A DNA stretch of 64,000 bases from Sterolibacterium denitrificans (GCF_900174485.1 NZ_LT837803.1:1116001-1180000), one strand, 5' to 3'. Shown: positions 1-8,702, numbered from the stretch's first letter. Notes: generated from the sequence alone by a model not told the origin. A program made the numbers and translations.

Positions 1-181
1 TCACGGCTTCCCTGGCGTGATTGAGCGCGACATGGTCGATGCGCAGCCGTGCATTGCGTTCGGCGAGCGCCGTTCCCTGAAAAAACCGGACGGTGTACGT
101 GACGGCGAACAGCGCCAGGATCAGCAGCATTGCCAGCAGGGCCGCGCCGGATTCGGCTTGCCGGTGCCGCAGTCTCCTCAT
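1..181 (-). CDS. Prepilin-like protein, N-terminus only (cut by window edge)
   Basis: Only the first 60 codons lie in the window. The translation begins MRRLRHRQAESGAALLAMLL and continues into a hydrophobic helix, then a polar stretch with an A-R-E-A-V motif. A basic leader ending in Gly before a hydrophobic helix is the layout of type IV prepilins and pseudopilins cut by PilD, and the helix is followed by the kind of segment found in minor pilus proteins. The ATG overlaps the mshK stop (ATGA), so it is translated as the next gene of the pilus operon. Its position after mshK suggests a pilus subunit or PilX/GspK-like minor component, but too little is present to name it. Confidence 0.6.
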   Translation of the reverse strand, partial: MRRLRHRQAESGAALLAMLLILALFAVTYTVRFFQGTALAERNARLRIDHVALNHAREAV

Positions 182-612
182 GGCTGGTGCTGAATCTCGA
201 TACTGCCGGGTGGGAGCAGGTCGTCTCGCCGGCCGCTGGTCAGATCACGGATTTCGCCGATGCGCAGGGCGTCGTGCGCCATCGGCTTGCCGAGCAGGAG
301 GCTGGCAGATTCAGTGGTCATGGCCTGGCGATTGAGCCAGACGGTGCTGCTGCCGCTGCTGTGGCGCACCAGGCCGTCGAGTTTGTGAACGCTGCCGCTG
401 GCGGGCGCGGATGCCGTCGTCGGCCGCTCGCTGGCGCGCTGGCGTTGCATGGCCAGGCGCTCTGCCGGGCTGTAGAACAGGCTGCCGAGCACTCTGGTTG
501 CTGGCGTGCCTGCCGGCGCTGCCATGGTCGGCAGAACCAGGCAGAAAAGGCCGCACAGGAAAATCCGGCGGATGAATCGCAGCGTCTGGCTGAGGCGATG
601 AGGTTGGTTCAT
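178..612 (-). CDS. mshK: MSHA biogenesis protein MshK-like
   Basis: A 144-residue protein with a basic N-terminus and a hydrophobic signal segment (about residues 14-34, ending T-M-A-A-P-A), so probably exported or anchored in the inner membrane. The C-terminal part (LLGKPMAHDALRIGEI and following) resembles the short beta domain of GspB/PilP/MshK-type proteins that bridge inner-membrane assembly proteins and the secretin. The call rests on this layout plus position directly after MshJ; sequence identity in the family is low. The start at 612 overlaps the mshJ stop by 4 bp, and the stop overlaps the next start, so translation is coupled. Longer upstream extensions of this frame run through mshJ and are not real. 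Confidence 0.6.
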   Translation of the reverse strand: MNQPHRLSQTLRFIRRIFLCGLFCLVLPTMAAPAGTPATRVLGSLFYSPAERLAMQRQRASERPTTASAPASGSVHKLDGLVRHSSGSSTVWLNRQAMTTESASLLLGKPMAHDALRIGEIRDLTSGRRDDLLPPGSIEIQHQP

Positions 613-1208
613 GGCTGTGGCGCATCCCGTGGCAGCAGACTGAAGAAACGCAGCGTGCATTGCGCGCTCAGGCCTTCCGCCCGGGCCTGCGAAAGACGGC
701 AATGCTGAATGCGGAAGGGTTCGGTGATCGAGCTGCCGAATCGATCGATCAGCGTCAGCAGTTCTGCTTCGTGGATGTTTTCCAGGCTGAACTCCAGCTC
801 GTGCAGCCAGGCGGTGCCGGCCGGGGATGAGGCCGCCGTCGATATATCTGCGGCGGCAGGGCGTGGCGGCGGCAGGGTGTATTTGAGCGTGGGCGGCAGA
901 TCGAGCTGGCGATGGGCGGCCAGCAGTTGGCCGATCCAGTGGTCGCGGTCGGGTTCCCGCAGCATGCCCCGCGCGGCCAGGCGCTGGAATGCTTCGGCAT
1001 GCCGCAGCAGAAAATCCTGCGTCTGCCGCTTGTCCTGCAGGTTGTGCTGCAAGTCGGCAATCCGGTTTTTCTGCTGTTGCTGTTCGCTGCGCAGCGTGTT
1101 GACGGCATGGGCGCCGAAGGCCACCGCCAGCAATGTCGTCAGCAGCACGCTGCCGAGCAGGATCAGGCTGCCGCGCGCTGCCGCAAGGATGCCGCGCCAG
1201 GGGCTCAT
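609..1208 (-). CDS. mshJ: MSHA biogenesis protein MshJ-like (PilO/GspM type)
   Basis: A 199-residue bitopic inner-membrane protein: a short cytoplasmic tail, one membrane helix at about residues 13-35 (SLILLGSVLLTTLLAVAFGA), a coiled-coil stretch rich in Q and R (EQQQQKNRIADLQHNL), then a periplasmic domain. This is the plan of PilO/GspM/MshJ, which pairs with the PilN-like part of MshI to form the alignment subcomplex of the pilus machine. The ATG at 1208 shares ATGA with the mshI stop. The same frame stays open upstream to 1565, but that part lies inside mshI and has no hydrophobic or conserved content. Confidence 0.7.
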   Translation of the reverse strand: MSPWRGILAAARGSLILLGSVLLTTLLAVAFGAHAVNTLRSEQQQQKNRIADLQHNLQDKRQTQDFLLRHAEAFQRLAARGMLREPDRDHWIGQLLAAHRQLDLPPTLKYTLPPPRPAAADISTAASSPAGTAWLHELEFSLENIHEAELLTLIDRFGSSITEPFRIQHCRLSQARAEGLSAQCTLRFFSLLPRDAPQP

Positions 1209-2734
1209 GGCTGTTGGTCCGCGGCGTTTGCTGCGTTCGTGTCGCCGGCTTCGGCTGGTTCGAGTGGTTCGCCGGCAACCAGCGCCAGACACCAGTTGGC
1301 ATGGGGCTCGCGGTTGTCTGCCTGCGTGTCGCCCTGCAGGGTCGCATGGGCGAGCGCGCGGGCCGGATCGACGACGAGGCGGGTGCCGGGCAGACGCGCC
1401 AGCCGGCTGGAAATGCCCTGCAGGGTCGCTGCCCTGCTCGATGCGGGCCGGGCTTCGGGCAGTTGCATGGTGATGTTTACTTCGGCCAGGCGTTCCTGAT
1501 TCGGCGTGTCGGCTGCGGGCATGGACGTGGCGCAGAGACTCGCTTGCCCGTCGGGCAGGCGCCATTCCAGGCGGTTCAGCCTGAGTGGCACCTGGCCGGG
1601 TTCGTCGAGGATGGCTGCCAGCGCGTGCAGGTAGCGCGCGAAAGAAGGCGGCGCGGCGAGTTCTCGGGCATGCAGCCGTATGGTCTGGTGGAGCAGCGCG
1701 GGGTTTGTCTCAAGGTCGGCGTGCTGCTGATCGAGCATGGCAATCGCCGCGTTCAGTTGCTGCAGCGTGGCTTGCTGTTCGGCGAGGCGCTGCTGCAGTT
1801 GGCGATATTCCATGAAGTTGCCGGCGGTGGCGGCCGTGCCTGCCATGGCGAGCAGCAGCGAGGCCGCCAGGGCGGGTTTGCGCAGCCGGGCGGCCAGATG
1901 ATGGCGGCGGCGCGCGAGCGGGGCCAACTGGCCGAACGGCTGTTTGCGCATGGCCAGGTCGAACAGGGGGCGATCGCTGTTGTCCTGGAGGCGCTGCCAG
2001 GCGGCAGGACTTGCAAGGAGGGTGTAATTGGCGGCGGCCAGTGCCGTCTCGAGTTCTGCATGTTCCGCCTGCCTGCCGAGGATCAGCAGCGGCGGCGTGG
2101 CTGCAGCCTGCTGATCGCGCGGCAGAATGTGGGCGCTTTCCAGGTGGCGGCAGGTGCGCCCGATTTCTTCGACGAGTGTTTGTGTCTGTGTCTCCGCCTG
2201 TGCCTGCCAGGGCGCTAGGCGCGTCAGCAGCGGTCTGTGGTGCTGGAGAAAGACGATGCGCAAGCCGGAGGGTTCGGGCAGCACGATGAACAGTTCGGCA
2301 GGCAGTTGCGGATCCTGCCCGATGCCGGCCAGCAGCAGTGAGGTGGCGTTCAGCGCGGCGATGGAAACATTGCGTGCATCGAGTTCCGCATCCAGCTTCT
2401 TGCCATCGCTGATGCCGAAGAGGAGGCAGCGCATCGTTGCCATTGGCGCTGCTGGCACGGCGTGGCGCTGGCGGCGTTCTGCCGAGCGAACGCGCAGTGC
2501 CGTCCGCCAAGTGGTATCCGGAAAATGCGCTGCCAACTGGCGCTCGATGAGGTCGCGCCGGTCGCGTCCGTGGAGCGGCGGTACTTCAACGTCGACGAAG
2601 CTTTCGCCGGCAAGATCGGTCAGCACCCAGACGGGATCGTTCGTCCTCGGCGGCTCGTCGCATGGCTGCCAGCCGTGCTTGCGGTGCTGCCAGTAGCGGG
2701 CGCCGTGCATGGTGAAATGCAGCAGGATGCTCAT
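1205..2734 (-). CDS. mshI: MSHA biogenesis protein MshI-like (GspL/PilM-PilN type)
   Basis: A 509-residue protein with a cytoplasmic N-terminal half, one membrane helix at about residues 285-305 (KPALAASLLLAMAGTAATAG), then a Q/L-rich coiled coil and a periplasmic domain. This matches the fused PilM-PilN/GspL plan of proteins that couple the cytoplasmic ATPase to the periplasmic assembly platform. The start at 2734 (MSILLHF) is chosen because GAGG sits 8 bases upstream; an in-frame start at 2764 would overlap mshG by 20 bp. It is 10 bp behind mshG and its stop overlaps mshJ. Identification is by architecture and operon position. Confidence 0.7.
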   Translation of the reverse strand: MSILLHFTMHGARYWQHRKHGWQPCDEPPRTNDPVWVLTDLAGESFVDVEVPPLHGRDRRDLIERQLAAHFPDTTWRTALRVRSAERRQRHAVPAAPMATMRCLLFGISDGKKLDAELDARNVSIAALNATSLLLAGIGQDPQLPAELFIVLPEPSGLRIVFLQHHRPLLTRLAPWQAQAETQTQTLVEEIGRTCRHLESAHILPRDQQAAATPPLLILGRQAEHAELETALAAANYTLLASPAAWQRLQDNSDRPLFDLAMRKQPFGQLAPLARRRHHLAARLRKPALAASLLLAMAGTAATAGNFMEYRQLQQRLAEQQATLQQLNAAIAMLDQQHADLETNPALLHQTIRLHARELAAPPSFARYLHALAAILDEPGQVPLRLNRLEWRLPDGQASLCATSMPAADTPNQERLAEVNITMQLPEARPASSRAATLQGISSRLARLPGTRLVVDPARALAHATLQGDTQADNREPHANWCLALVAGEPLEPAEAGDTNAANAADQQP

Positions 2735-2744
2735 GACGCCGACC

Positions 2745-3953
2745 TCAGACCTTGATCGACGCAATGGTGTCGTAGATCGGGCCGAGCACGGAGAGCATGA
2801 TCCAGCCGAGGATCAGTCCCATGACGATGCTCATGACCGGCTCGATCAGGGCCTGCACCCTGGCGATCGAGGCTTCGATGTCGCGGCTGTAGAAGTAATT
2901 GATGTTGCCGAGCGCGGTGTCGAGCGCGCCGGTGGTTTCTCCCACTTTCAGCATGCGGATGAACATGGCGGGAAAGAGCGGTTCGGCGGCGAAGCTGGCG
3001 GAGATGGCTTCGCCGTTGGCGATGCGCGCGCGTGCCCGGGCAATGGCCTGCTGGAACACCAGGCTGGCGGAAACCTGCTCGCAGCAGGCGAGTCCTTCAA
3101 GGACCGGAATGCCGCTGCGATACATCAGGGCGAAGGTGTCGGCCAGACGCGCGAGGATGCTCTTGCCGATGATGCCGCCGACATAAGGCATGGCCAGCAC
3201 GGCCTGGTGCAGGCGGTAACGCAGGGCGGGCCGGCGGCGTACCAGCGCGGCCAGTCCGAGCGCCATGCCGGCGGGCAGAGCCAGCATGGCCCACCAGTAA
3301 TCGGCAAGGAGCTGTGAGAGTGCCAGCAGGGCGCGCGTGTGCAGCGGGATTTCACCGCCCATGCTGCGCAGAAAGCCGAGCAGTTGTGGCACCAGATAGG
3401 TCATCAGGAAAAATGCCACGGCGCCGATGACGGCCGTGACGAAGAGCGGGTAGATCAGCAGTTTGCGGGTCTTGGACAGCATTTCGTCCTGCCATTTCAG
3501 CGAGCGGACGATCTCGCCGAGCACTTCCGGCAGTTGGCCGCTGAGTTCGCCGGCGCGGATCAGGCTGCAGGTGACCGTGGAGAAAACGCCGGGATGTGCC
3601 TGCATGGCTTCGGCCAGGGTTGCGCCGCTTTCTATCCTCGTCAGCAGGCTGGCGGCAAGCCGGCGGACTGCCGCCGCTTCGGCAGCGTCGCCCGCGTCGC
3701 GCATGTCGGCCAGCGCCGTGCGGATCGGAATGCCGCCGTGCAACTGCATTTCGAGTTGAAACAGGAAGTCGATGAGCGCCCGCGCCGGCAAGCGCGTGCC
3801 GGCGCGCTGCCGCGTTCCGTGCGGTGTGGCGCGCATCAGCACGAGGCCGAGGGTTTTCAGCCGGGCTTCGAGATCGGTGTCGTGCAGGGCTTCCATGCGA
3901 CCCTTGGTGATGCGGCCTCGTGCGTCGCTGGCGCGGTAGCGGTAGTAGGGCAT
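2745..3953 (-). CDS. mshG: Pilus inner-membrane platform protein MshG (GspF family)
   Basis: The 402-residue protein has the standard GspF/PilC plan: an N-terminal cytoplasmic stretch (MPYYRYRASDARGRITKG), two repeated GspF domains each with a long amphipathic helix set, and three strong membrane helices (about residues 170-190, 220-240 and the C-terminal ALIEPVMSIVMGLILGWIML). The second repeat carries the usual G-[ED]-x-[IS]-A-S-F-type segment (NGEAISASF). It is the membrane platform on which the MshE ATPase acts to add or remove pilin subunits. It lies 12 bp after mshE in the same operon, with GGGAAA just upstream of the start. Confidence 0.88.
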   Translation of the reverse strand: MPYYRYRASDARGRITKGRMEALHDTDLEARLKTLGLVLMRATPHGTRQRAGTRLPARALIDFLFQLEMQLHGGIPIRTALADMRDAGDAAEAAAVRRLAASLLTRIESGATLAEAMQAHPGVFSTVTCSLIRAGELSGQLPEVLGEIVRSLKWQDEMLSKTRKLLIYPLFVTAVIGAVAFFLMTYLVPQLLGFLRSMGGEIPLHTRALLALSQLLADYWWAMLALPAGMALGLAALVRRRPALRYRLHQAVLAMPYVGGIIGKSILARLADTFALMYRSGIPVLEGLACCEQVSASLVFQQAIARARARIANGEAISASFAAEPLFPAMFIRMLKVGETTGALDTALGNINYFYSRDIEASIARVQALIEPVMSIVMGLILGWIMLSVLGPIYDTIASIKV

Positions 3954-3965
3954 CAGTTTCCCGGT

Positions 3966-5726
3966 TCAGCCATAGCGGTTTTCGGTCATGGCGATCATTG
4001 CGGTCATTGTGGCCATTTCAGTCAGATCGATGACGCGGCCGATTTCCTCCATGGTCGTGATGCCGTCGAGAACGCGCCGCAGCCCGTCCTGGGCCATGCT
4101 GGTGAAGCCCAGGCTTGCGGCATGGTCGTTCATGATGCGCAGGCTGGCGCGCCGTGAGATCAGTTCGTCGAAATCGCGATCGATCCTGAGCAGCTCGACG
4201 ATGGCGGTGCGTCCCTTGTAGCCGGTGAAGCCGCAGCCCGGGCAACCTTGCGGGCGATACACGACAGGCGGTTCATGCGCCGCTGCGCCAAACAGGCGCA
4301 TTTCTTCCGCCGTTGGCCGATCCGGCTGCTTGCATTGCGGACAGAGCATGCGCACCAGGCGCTGGCCGATGATGCCGATGAGATTGCCGGCCAGCACCTC
4401 GGGCGGAATGCCCAGGTCGAACAGGCGCGGGATGGCGCGGACGGCGGAGTTGGTGTGCAGCGTCGAGAACACCTGATGGCCGGTCATCGCCGCCCGCAGC
4501 GCCATGCCGGCGGTGTCCCGATCGCGGATTTCGCCGACCAGGATGATGTCGGGATCCTGGCGCAGCAGGGCGCGAACGCCTTCGGCGAAATCCAGCTTGA
4601 CCGCCTCGGACAGCGAAGTCTGGCGAATGCCCGGCAGCGCGTATTCGACCGGATCTTCGAGGGTCATGATGTTGACCCCGGCGGTGTTCAGATGGCCGAG
4701 GATGGAATACAGCGTGGTCGTCTTGCCGGAGCCGGTCGGCCCGGTCATCAGCAGCATGCCTTCCGGGCGGGCCAGCATCCGCTTCAGCAAGGCGAGCTGG
4801 CTTGCCGAGAATCCCAGCCGTTCGAACGGCACGATGCCGCGCTGGCGATCGAGGATGCGCAGGACGAAGTTTTCGCCGTGGATGGTCGGTTGCACGGCGC
4901 AGCGGAAATCCAGCGGGCTGCCGGCGATGCTCAGGGTGATCCGGCCATCCTGGGGCGCGCGGCTTTCGGCAATGTTCATGCCGGACATCACCTTGAGGCG
5001 CACCAGCATGGCCGACCAGTAGCGCAGATGCAGCACGCGCATCTGGCGCAGTACGCCGTCGATGCGATAGCGCAGGCGCAGGAATTGCGCTTCCGGTTCG
5101 CAGTGGATGTCCGAGGCGCCGTGCCGCACGGCTTCGGTCAGCAGCGCATCGATCAGACGCACGATGGGGTGGCTGTAGCCCTGGTTGGCCAGGCTCAGAC
5201 TGGATTCGTCGATATGGCCGGTTTCGAGTTCGTGCAGGATGCCGTCGATGCTCAGTTCGTGATCGTAGAAGTGGTCGATGGCGGCAAGGATCTCCTCGCT
5301 GGTGGCGCGCCGCCAGGTCGTCCGGATCCGGCTGCCCAGCAGGGCATGCAATTGATCGGCGGCAACGATGTCTGCGGGATTGGCGCTGGCGACCAGCAGT
5401 TCATTGCGGGCGGCGTCATGGCTGACCGGAAACACGCCATGGCGGCGGGCAAATTGCCGTGGAATGCAGGCGAGCGCGTGGGAATCGGCGACCAGGTTCT
5501 TCAGGCAGACGGGCTGCTGGCCAAGCCGCTCCGCGAGGATGTCGCGCAGGCTGTCTGCCGCGATGAAGCCGAGGGCGACGAGCACTTCGTCGAGTGTCTG
5601 GCCGGCGGCTTGCTGTTCGTGCAGGGCGATGCGCAACTGGTCCTGGCTCAACAGGCCGCGGCTGATCAGCAACTCGCCGAGGCGCGTGGCTTCTTTTCTG
5701 CGTGACTCCATGACGTTCATAAGCAT
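3966..5726 (-). CDS. mshE: Pilus assembly ATPase MshE (GspE/PilB family) with N-terminal MshEN domain
   Basis: A 586-residue hexameric-type ATPase. Residues about 10-160 form the MshEN (GspE_N) domain; RLGELLISRGLLSQDQL is the type of segment that binds c-di-GMP in Vibrio MshE. The motor domain follows with Walker A GPTGSGKTT, Asp box and Walker B (DPDIILVGEIRDRDTA), His box (TLHTNSA) and a CPQC...CPGC zinc site. It powers pilus extension. The C-terminus TEMATMTAMIAMTENRYG is encoded by a degenerate 9-bp tandem array. In-frame alternatives at 5720 and 5711 exist; none has a strong ribosome site. c-di-GMP control is inferred from the domain. Confidence 0.9.
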   Translation of the reverse strand: MLMNVMESRRKEATRLGELLISRGLLSQDQLRIALHEQQAAGQTLDEVLVALGFIAADSLRDILAERLGQQPVCLKNLVADSHALACIPRQFARRHGVFPVSHDAARNELLVASANPADIVAADQLHALLGSRIRTTWRRATSEEILAAIDHFYDHELSIDGILHELETGHIDESSLSLANQGYSHPIVRLIDALLTEAVRHGASDIHCEPEAQFLRLRYRIDGVLRQMRVLHLRYWSAMLVRLKVMSGMNIAESRAPQDGRITLSIAGSPLDFRCAVQPTIHGENFVLRILDRQRGIVPFERLGFSASQLALLKRMLARPEGMLLMTGPTGSGKTTTLYSILGHLNTAGVNIMTLEDPVEYALPGIRQTSLSEAVKLDFAEGVRALLRQDPDIILVGEIRDRDTAGMALRAAMTGHQVFSTLHTNSAVRAIPRLFDLGIPPEVLAGNLIGIIGQRLVRMLCPQCKQPDRPTAEEMRLFGAAAHEPPVVYRPQGCPGCGFTGYKGRTAIVELLRIDRDFDELISRRASLRIMNDHAASLGFTSMAQDGLRRVLDGITTMEEIGRVIDLTEMATMTAMIAMTENRYG

Positions 5727-5765
5727 GCTTTCTGCCGCGCGGGATTGCGGATGGTGAGAGGGTGA

Positions 5766-6425
5766 TCAAGGTTGGGGCTGGGGCAAGGGCTGTGTCGGCG
5801 TTTCTACCGCCGCTGTCCGGGGACGCAGTTGTGCCAGCCGCTGCCGGGCGACGTCCAGCAGGCTGCGGTGTACCAATCCGTACGCTCCGCCCGCGTCGCC
5901 CATGCCACTTTGTCCGGCAAGAAAGATCGCCCGTTCGTAATGACTGGCGGCTTGCGCCGGCCGCTGCAGGCGGTCGAGGGCGACCGCCAGGTTGTAGGCA
6001 TGGATGCCGTCGTTCGGTGCCAGCGTGCTGGCGGCAAGGAATGCCTGCCGGGCTTCGGCGAGCCGTTCCGTGCGTGCCAGTGTCTCGCCCAGCACGGCTT
6101 GGGCAGCCGCCGATTGCGGGTGGCGCTCGGCCAGCTCGCGCGCCAGGGCGGCGGCATTTTCCGGCGCGGTGGTCGAGAGCAAGCCGATCAAGCCGGCCTG
6201 GGCGGTGAGGTTCTGCGGGTCGTGCCGCAGCACGCGTCGATAGCCTTCCCATGCCGCATCGAGGCGGCCCTGATGGTGGGCGACCGAGGCCAGCCCCAGC
6301 CAGGCGTCGCGTTCGTCGGCAGGGTGCTGCAGGGCCTGGCGGTAGGCAGCTTCTGCGGCGAGGTAGTCGCCTCTCATCAGCGCGGCGTAGCCGGTTTCCA
6401 GCGCATTCGATGTGGCCGGACGCAT
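5766..6425 (-). CDS. mshN: TPR protein, MshN-like C-terminal part (frame broken upstream)
   Basis: A 219-residue frame made almost entirely of tetratricopeptide repeats (ALETGYAALMRGDYLAAEAAY, AWLGLASVAHHQGRLDAAWEGY, AVLGETLARTERLAEARQAF, AYNLAVALDRLQRPAQAASHY), ending in a Pro/Gln tail. MshN of MSHA systems is a TPR protein in the same slot between mshL and mshE. The Met at 6425 has no visible ribosome site, and the frame is open only back to a stop at 6471-6473. The true N-terminus seems to be the separately read segment 6426-6663, joined by a shift at the 7-base T run 6462-6468. Either a sequencing error, a decayed gene or slippage-dependent expression would explain this. Confidence 0.75.
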   Translation of the reverse strand: MRPATSNALETGYAALMRGDYLAAEAAYRQALQHPADERDAWLGLASVAHHQGRLDAAWEGYRRVLRHDPQNLTAQAGLIGLLSTTAPENAAALARELAERHPQSAAAQAVLGETLARTERLAEARQAFLAASTLAPNDGIHAYNLAVALDRLQRPAQAASHYERAIFLAGQSGMGDAGGAYGLVHRSLLDVARQRLAQLRPRTAAVETPTQPLPQPQP

Positions 6426-6663
6426 GGCGATGACTGGGGCGCGGGATTTTCTTGGGGGAGATTTTTTTCGTCAGGATGGCGGTGCTCTGTGCGGTTTGCG
6501 CGGTCTGTGCGGTTCGTGCGCCCTCGGCAGCATGGACGGTATCGATATTCGCGCCGTGGCTGCCGCTTGCACCGGACATGGCGATGCTGAAGGCGACGAC
6601 GCGGGTGGCGTGACGCAGGTGCCGGCGATATCGGTGTCCGTGGGATTTGGATGATGGAATCAT
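6426..6663 (-). pseudogene. mshN: N-terminal segment of mshN in a different frame
   Basis: A well-placed start at 6663 lies 15 bp after the mshL stop with AGGAAGG 4-5 bases upstream, so this is where mshN translation should begin. It encodes MIPSSKSHGHRYRRHLRHAT, a weakly hydrophobic segment (RVVAFSIAMSGASG), then a TAQTAQTAQ repeat and TAILTKK. After the A7 run (minus strand) the frame leaves the TPR frame. Removing one A from the run would give a single protein of about 298 residues running TAILTKKSPPRKSRAPVIAM into the TPR part. As sequenced, ribosomes starting at 6663 would make an unrelated tail. Confidence 0.65.
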
Positions 6664-6678
6664 GCGGCCTTCCTGAGG

Positions 6679-8622
6679 CTAATGACGATGCGGCGCGGCC
6701 GGCGCGTCGAAAGCGCTGCGGGCATCGGACAGCAGGTGGCGATGATCGACGAAGTCGCCTTCGAGGCTGGCATTGGCATCATCGAGCACCGTCGGCCGCA
6801 GGAAGACCACCAGCTCCGACTTGCGGTTGAGGTTGTCCCTGAACCTGAACAGCTCGCCCACGGCCGGCACGCGGTTGAGGCCGGGCACTTCGTCGCTGCG
6901 ATCGTTGCGCGCATCCTGCATCAGCCCGCCGAGGATGGCGATGTCGCCGCTGCGCACGCGCATCAGGGATTCCATTTCGCGCGTCTGGATGATGGGAATG
7001 GGATTGCTCAGGTTGTTTGCCGCAAGGACGGGATTCGGATCGAGTGCATAGCCGCTGATGCGGCTGATGGTTGGCCGCAGGTTGAGGATGACTTCGCCGC
7101 TCGCGCTGATTTGCGGCGTCACGCTCATCAGGAAGCCGATCGGCACGGTATTGACGCTGGTCTGGTAGGTCGGTTCGATGGCTGGCGTGGTGGCGGTGGC
7201 GGCGGTGCCGGCCGTGGCGGTGATGGTGAAATAGACTTCGTTATCCACGACCTTGAGCAGACTGCTCTGGCTGTTGAGCACTGAAATCTTCGGGCTCGAG
7301 AGGACCCGCAGCGTGCCGAAGGATTCGAGCAGCTTGATGGCGGCGTTGATGTCGCTTCCGCTCCGGGCCTTCTGCCAGTTCAGGGTGGCCAGGCTGCCGA
7401 CCAGACCGCCGGTTGCCATGCTGCTGGTGTAGGGGCCGTCCGGCTGCAGCGTGATCTGGGAGCCGGCGCTGCTGCCGAGTTTGCGCACGATGCGCCAGTC
7501 GATGCCCTGTTGGTAACGCTCGGACAGATCGACCTCGACGATGGTGGCTTCGATCAGCACCTGGCGGCGCGCGCTGCTCATGATGCCGTCGAGAAATTCA
7601 CGCACTTTCTTGTGCTGGCGCTCCGTGGCGCGCACGCTGACGATGCCGGTTTCCGGATTGGCGATAACCGAGGCGGCTTCGCGAAAGGTCGTGTGGCGGA
7701 CGACGGAAGTGCCCTGTTGCGTGAGCGTCGCCGGCAGCGGATCGGATCTGGCGGCCGTCTTGTTGCGGTTGCCGGGATTCGGCAGGGCAGCAGCATTTGC
7801 GCCGGGCTGCAGGGAGGCGGTCTGCTGGCCGCTTTGTTCGGTCACGGTTTCGCTGGAGCCGGCAGGCAGGATTTTGTCGGTTTCGTGCAGCAGATCGCGC
7901 AGGTTGGCGATCATGGTTTCCCAGAAGCGGTTGTTGGCGGCGTTGCTGACCGTGGTCGTCGATGAATTTCCCGCGCCGCTGCCGATATTGCCGGCAGCGC
8001 TGCCCGTATTGCCGATGGCCGGACTGCCCGAGGCGCCGAGGCTGGTCGAGGTGCTGACGGTGCTTTGCACATTGCGTTGGATGTTCGGGTAATCCACGCG
8101 ATAGTTTTTCAGATAGGGGGCGTCTGGCTGGACGGACAGATGCCGATCGCTGATCTTGTAGCGCATGTCCACCTGTTCGGCGATGCGCTCGAGAATTTCC
8201 GGCAGGCTCTGGTCGATCGCGTTCATGGTCACCGTACCGCGGATGCCCGGATGGATGTCGGCATTGAGCTTGCCGTCGCGCACCAGGACGAACAGCAGCT
8301 CGCGGGCGTCGATGTCGTGCACGGCGATGCTGTAAGTATCGCGTTGCGCCGCCGCGGCAGGTGCTGGCGGCGGTGGCAGGGGCGGTTGACGGATGAAATC
8401 CGGCGCCTGCCCCGGCGTTGCCATGGCCGGTTCGAGATGTTGCGGCGAGGGCGCTTGTGGCAGCGGCGCGCAGGCCGCAAGGGGCAGCAGCAGGATCGCG
8501 CTGGCGGAGCATGCCATGCGCCGCCATGCCAGTGAACGCGGCGTGGCGGATGCGGGTACGGGTTGCCGATGCTTTGTGCGGGTTGCCGAAGACTGCGGGT
8601 GATTGAAGTACTTTGTCATCAT
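6679..8622 (-). CDS. mshL: Pilus secretin MshL
   Basis: A lipoprotein secretin of about 647 residues. A signal segment ends in a lipobox (LLLPLAAC, with the Cys as lipidation site). An N-terminal secretin/TonB short domain follows (ARELLFVLVRDGKLNADIHP), then a Gly/Asn/Ser-rich linker, and the C-terminal secretin domain (RRQVLIEATIVEVDLSERYQ, LSSPKISVLNSQ, GDIAILGGLMQDARNDRSDE). It forms the outer-membrane ring through which the pilus passes. Start choice is uncertain: ATG at 8622 is taken; 8619, a TTG at 8655 and ATG 8517 directly before the signal core are alternatives. First gene of the minus-strand pilus operon. Confidence 0.88.
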   Translation of the reverse strand: MMTKYFNHPQSSATRTKHRQPVPASATPRSLAWRRMACSASAILLLPLAACAPLPQAPSPQHLEPAMATPGQAPDFIRQPPLPPPPAPAAAAQRDTYSIAVHDIDARELLFVLVRDGKLNADIHPGIRGTVTMNAIDQSLPEILERIAEQVDMRYKISDRHLSVQPDAPYLKNYRVDYPNIQRNVQSTVSTSTSLGASGSPAIGNTGSAAGNIGSGAGNSSTTTVSNAANNRFWETMIANLRDLLHETDKILPAGSSETVTEQSGQQTASLQPGANAAALPNPGNRNKTAARSDPLPATLTQQGTSVVRHTTFREAASVIANPETGIVSVRATERQHKKVREFLDGIMSSARRQVLIEATIVEVDLSERYQQGIDWRIVRKLGSSAGSQITLQPDGPYTSSMATGGLVGSLATLNWQKARSGSDINAAIKLLESFGTLRVLSSPKISVLNSQSSLLKVVDNEVYFTITATAGTAATATTPAIEPTYQTSVNTVPIGFLMSVTPQISASGEVILNLRPTISRISGYALDPNPVLAANNLSNPIPIIQTREMESLMRVRSGDIAILGGLMQDARNDRSDEVPGLNRVPAVGELFRFRDNLNRKSELVVFLRPTVLDDANASLEGDFVDHRHLLSDARSAFDAPAAPHRH

Positions 8623-8625
8623 TCG

Positions 8626-8655
8626 ATTATCGTCATAACGATAATGATTAGTCAA
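8626..8655 (-). promoter_or_regulatory. Candidate promoter with perfect dyad upstream of mshL
   Basis: On the minus strand TTGACT (8655-8650) and GATAAT (8631-8626) are separated by 18 bp, a fair sigma-70 pair. A perfect inverted repeat ATTATCG/CGATAAT with a 6-nt spacer occupies 8626-8645, between and over the -10, so a repressor could block the promoter. The expected transcription start (about 8619) falls on the ATG pair 8622/8619, so the message would be leaderless or would use a later start. The AT-rich GATAAT units also recall Fur-type boxes, but no full 19-bp Fur site is present. Confidence 0.45.
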
Positions 8656-8702
8656 ACGTACTTAAATCGATCCCGGCTGCATCTCCTTTTTTCCGTGTGC
8701 GC

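Noticed and set aside
178-1565. Long minus-strand frames of 389 and 318 codons spanning mshK, mshJ and part of mshI
   Set aside because: Only their 3' parts (MshK, MshJ) look like proteins. The upstream parts overlap real genes, are Arg/Pro/His-rich like out-of-frame GC-rich DNA, and lack conserved motifs.
8639-8655. Fur box in the mshL promoter
   Set aside because: GATAATGATTAG matches part of a Fur box, but the second half is absent; the dyad explains the sequence better.
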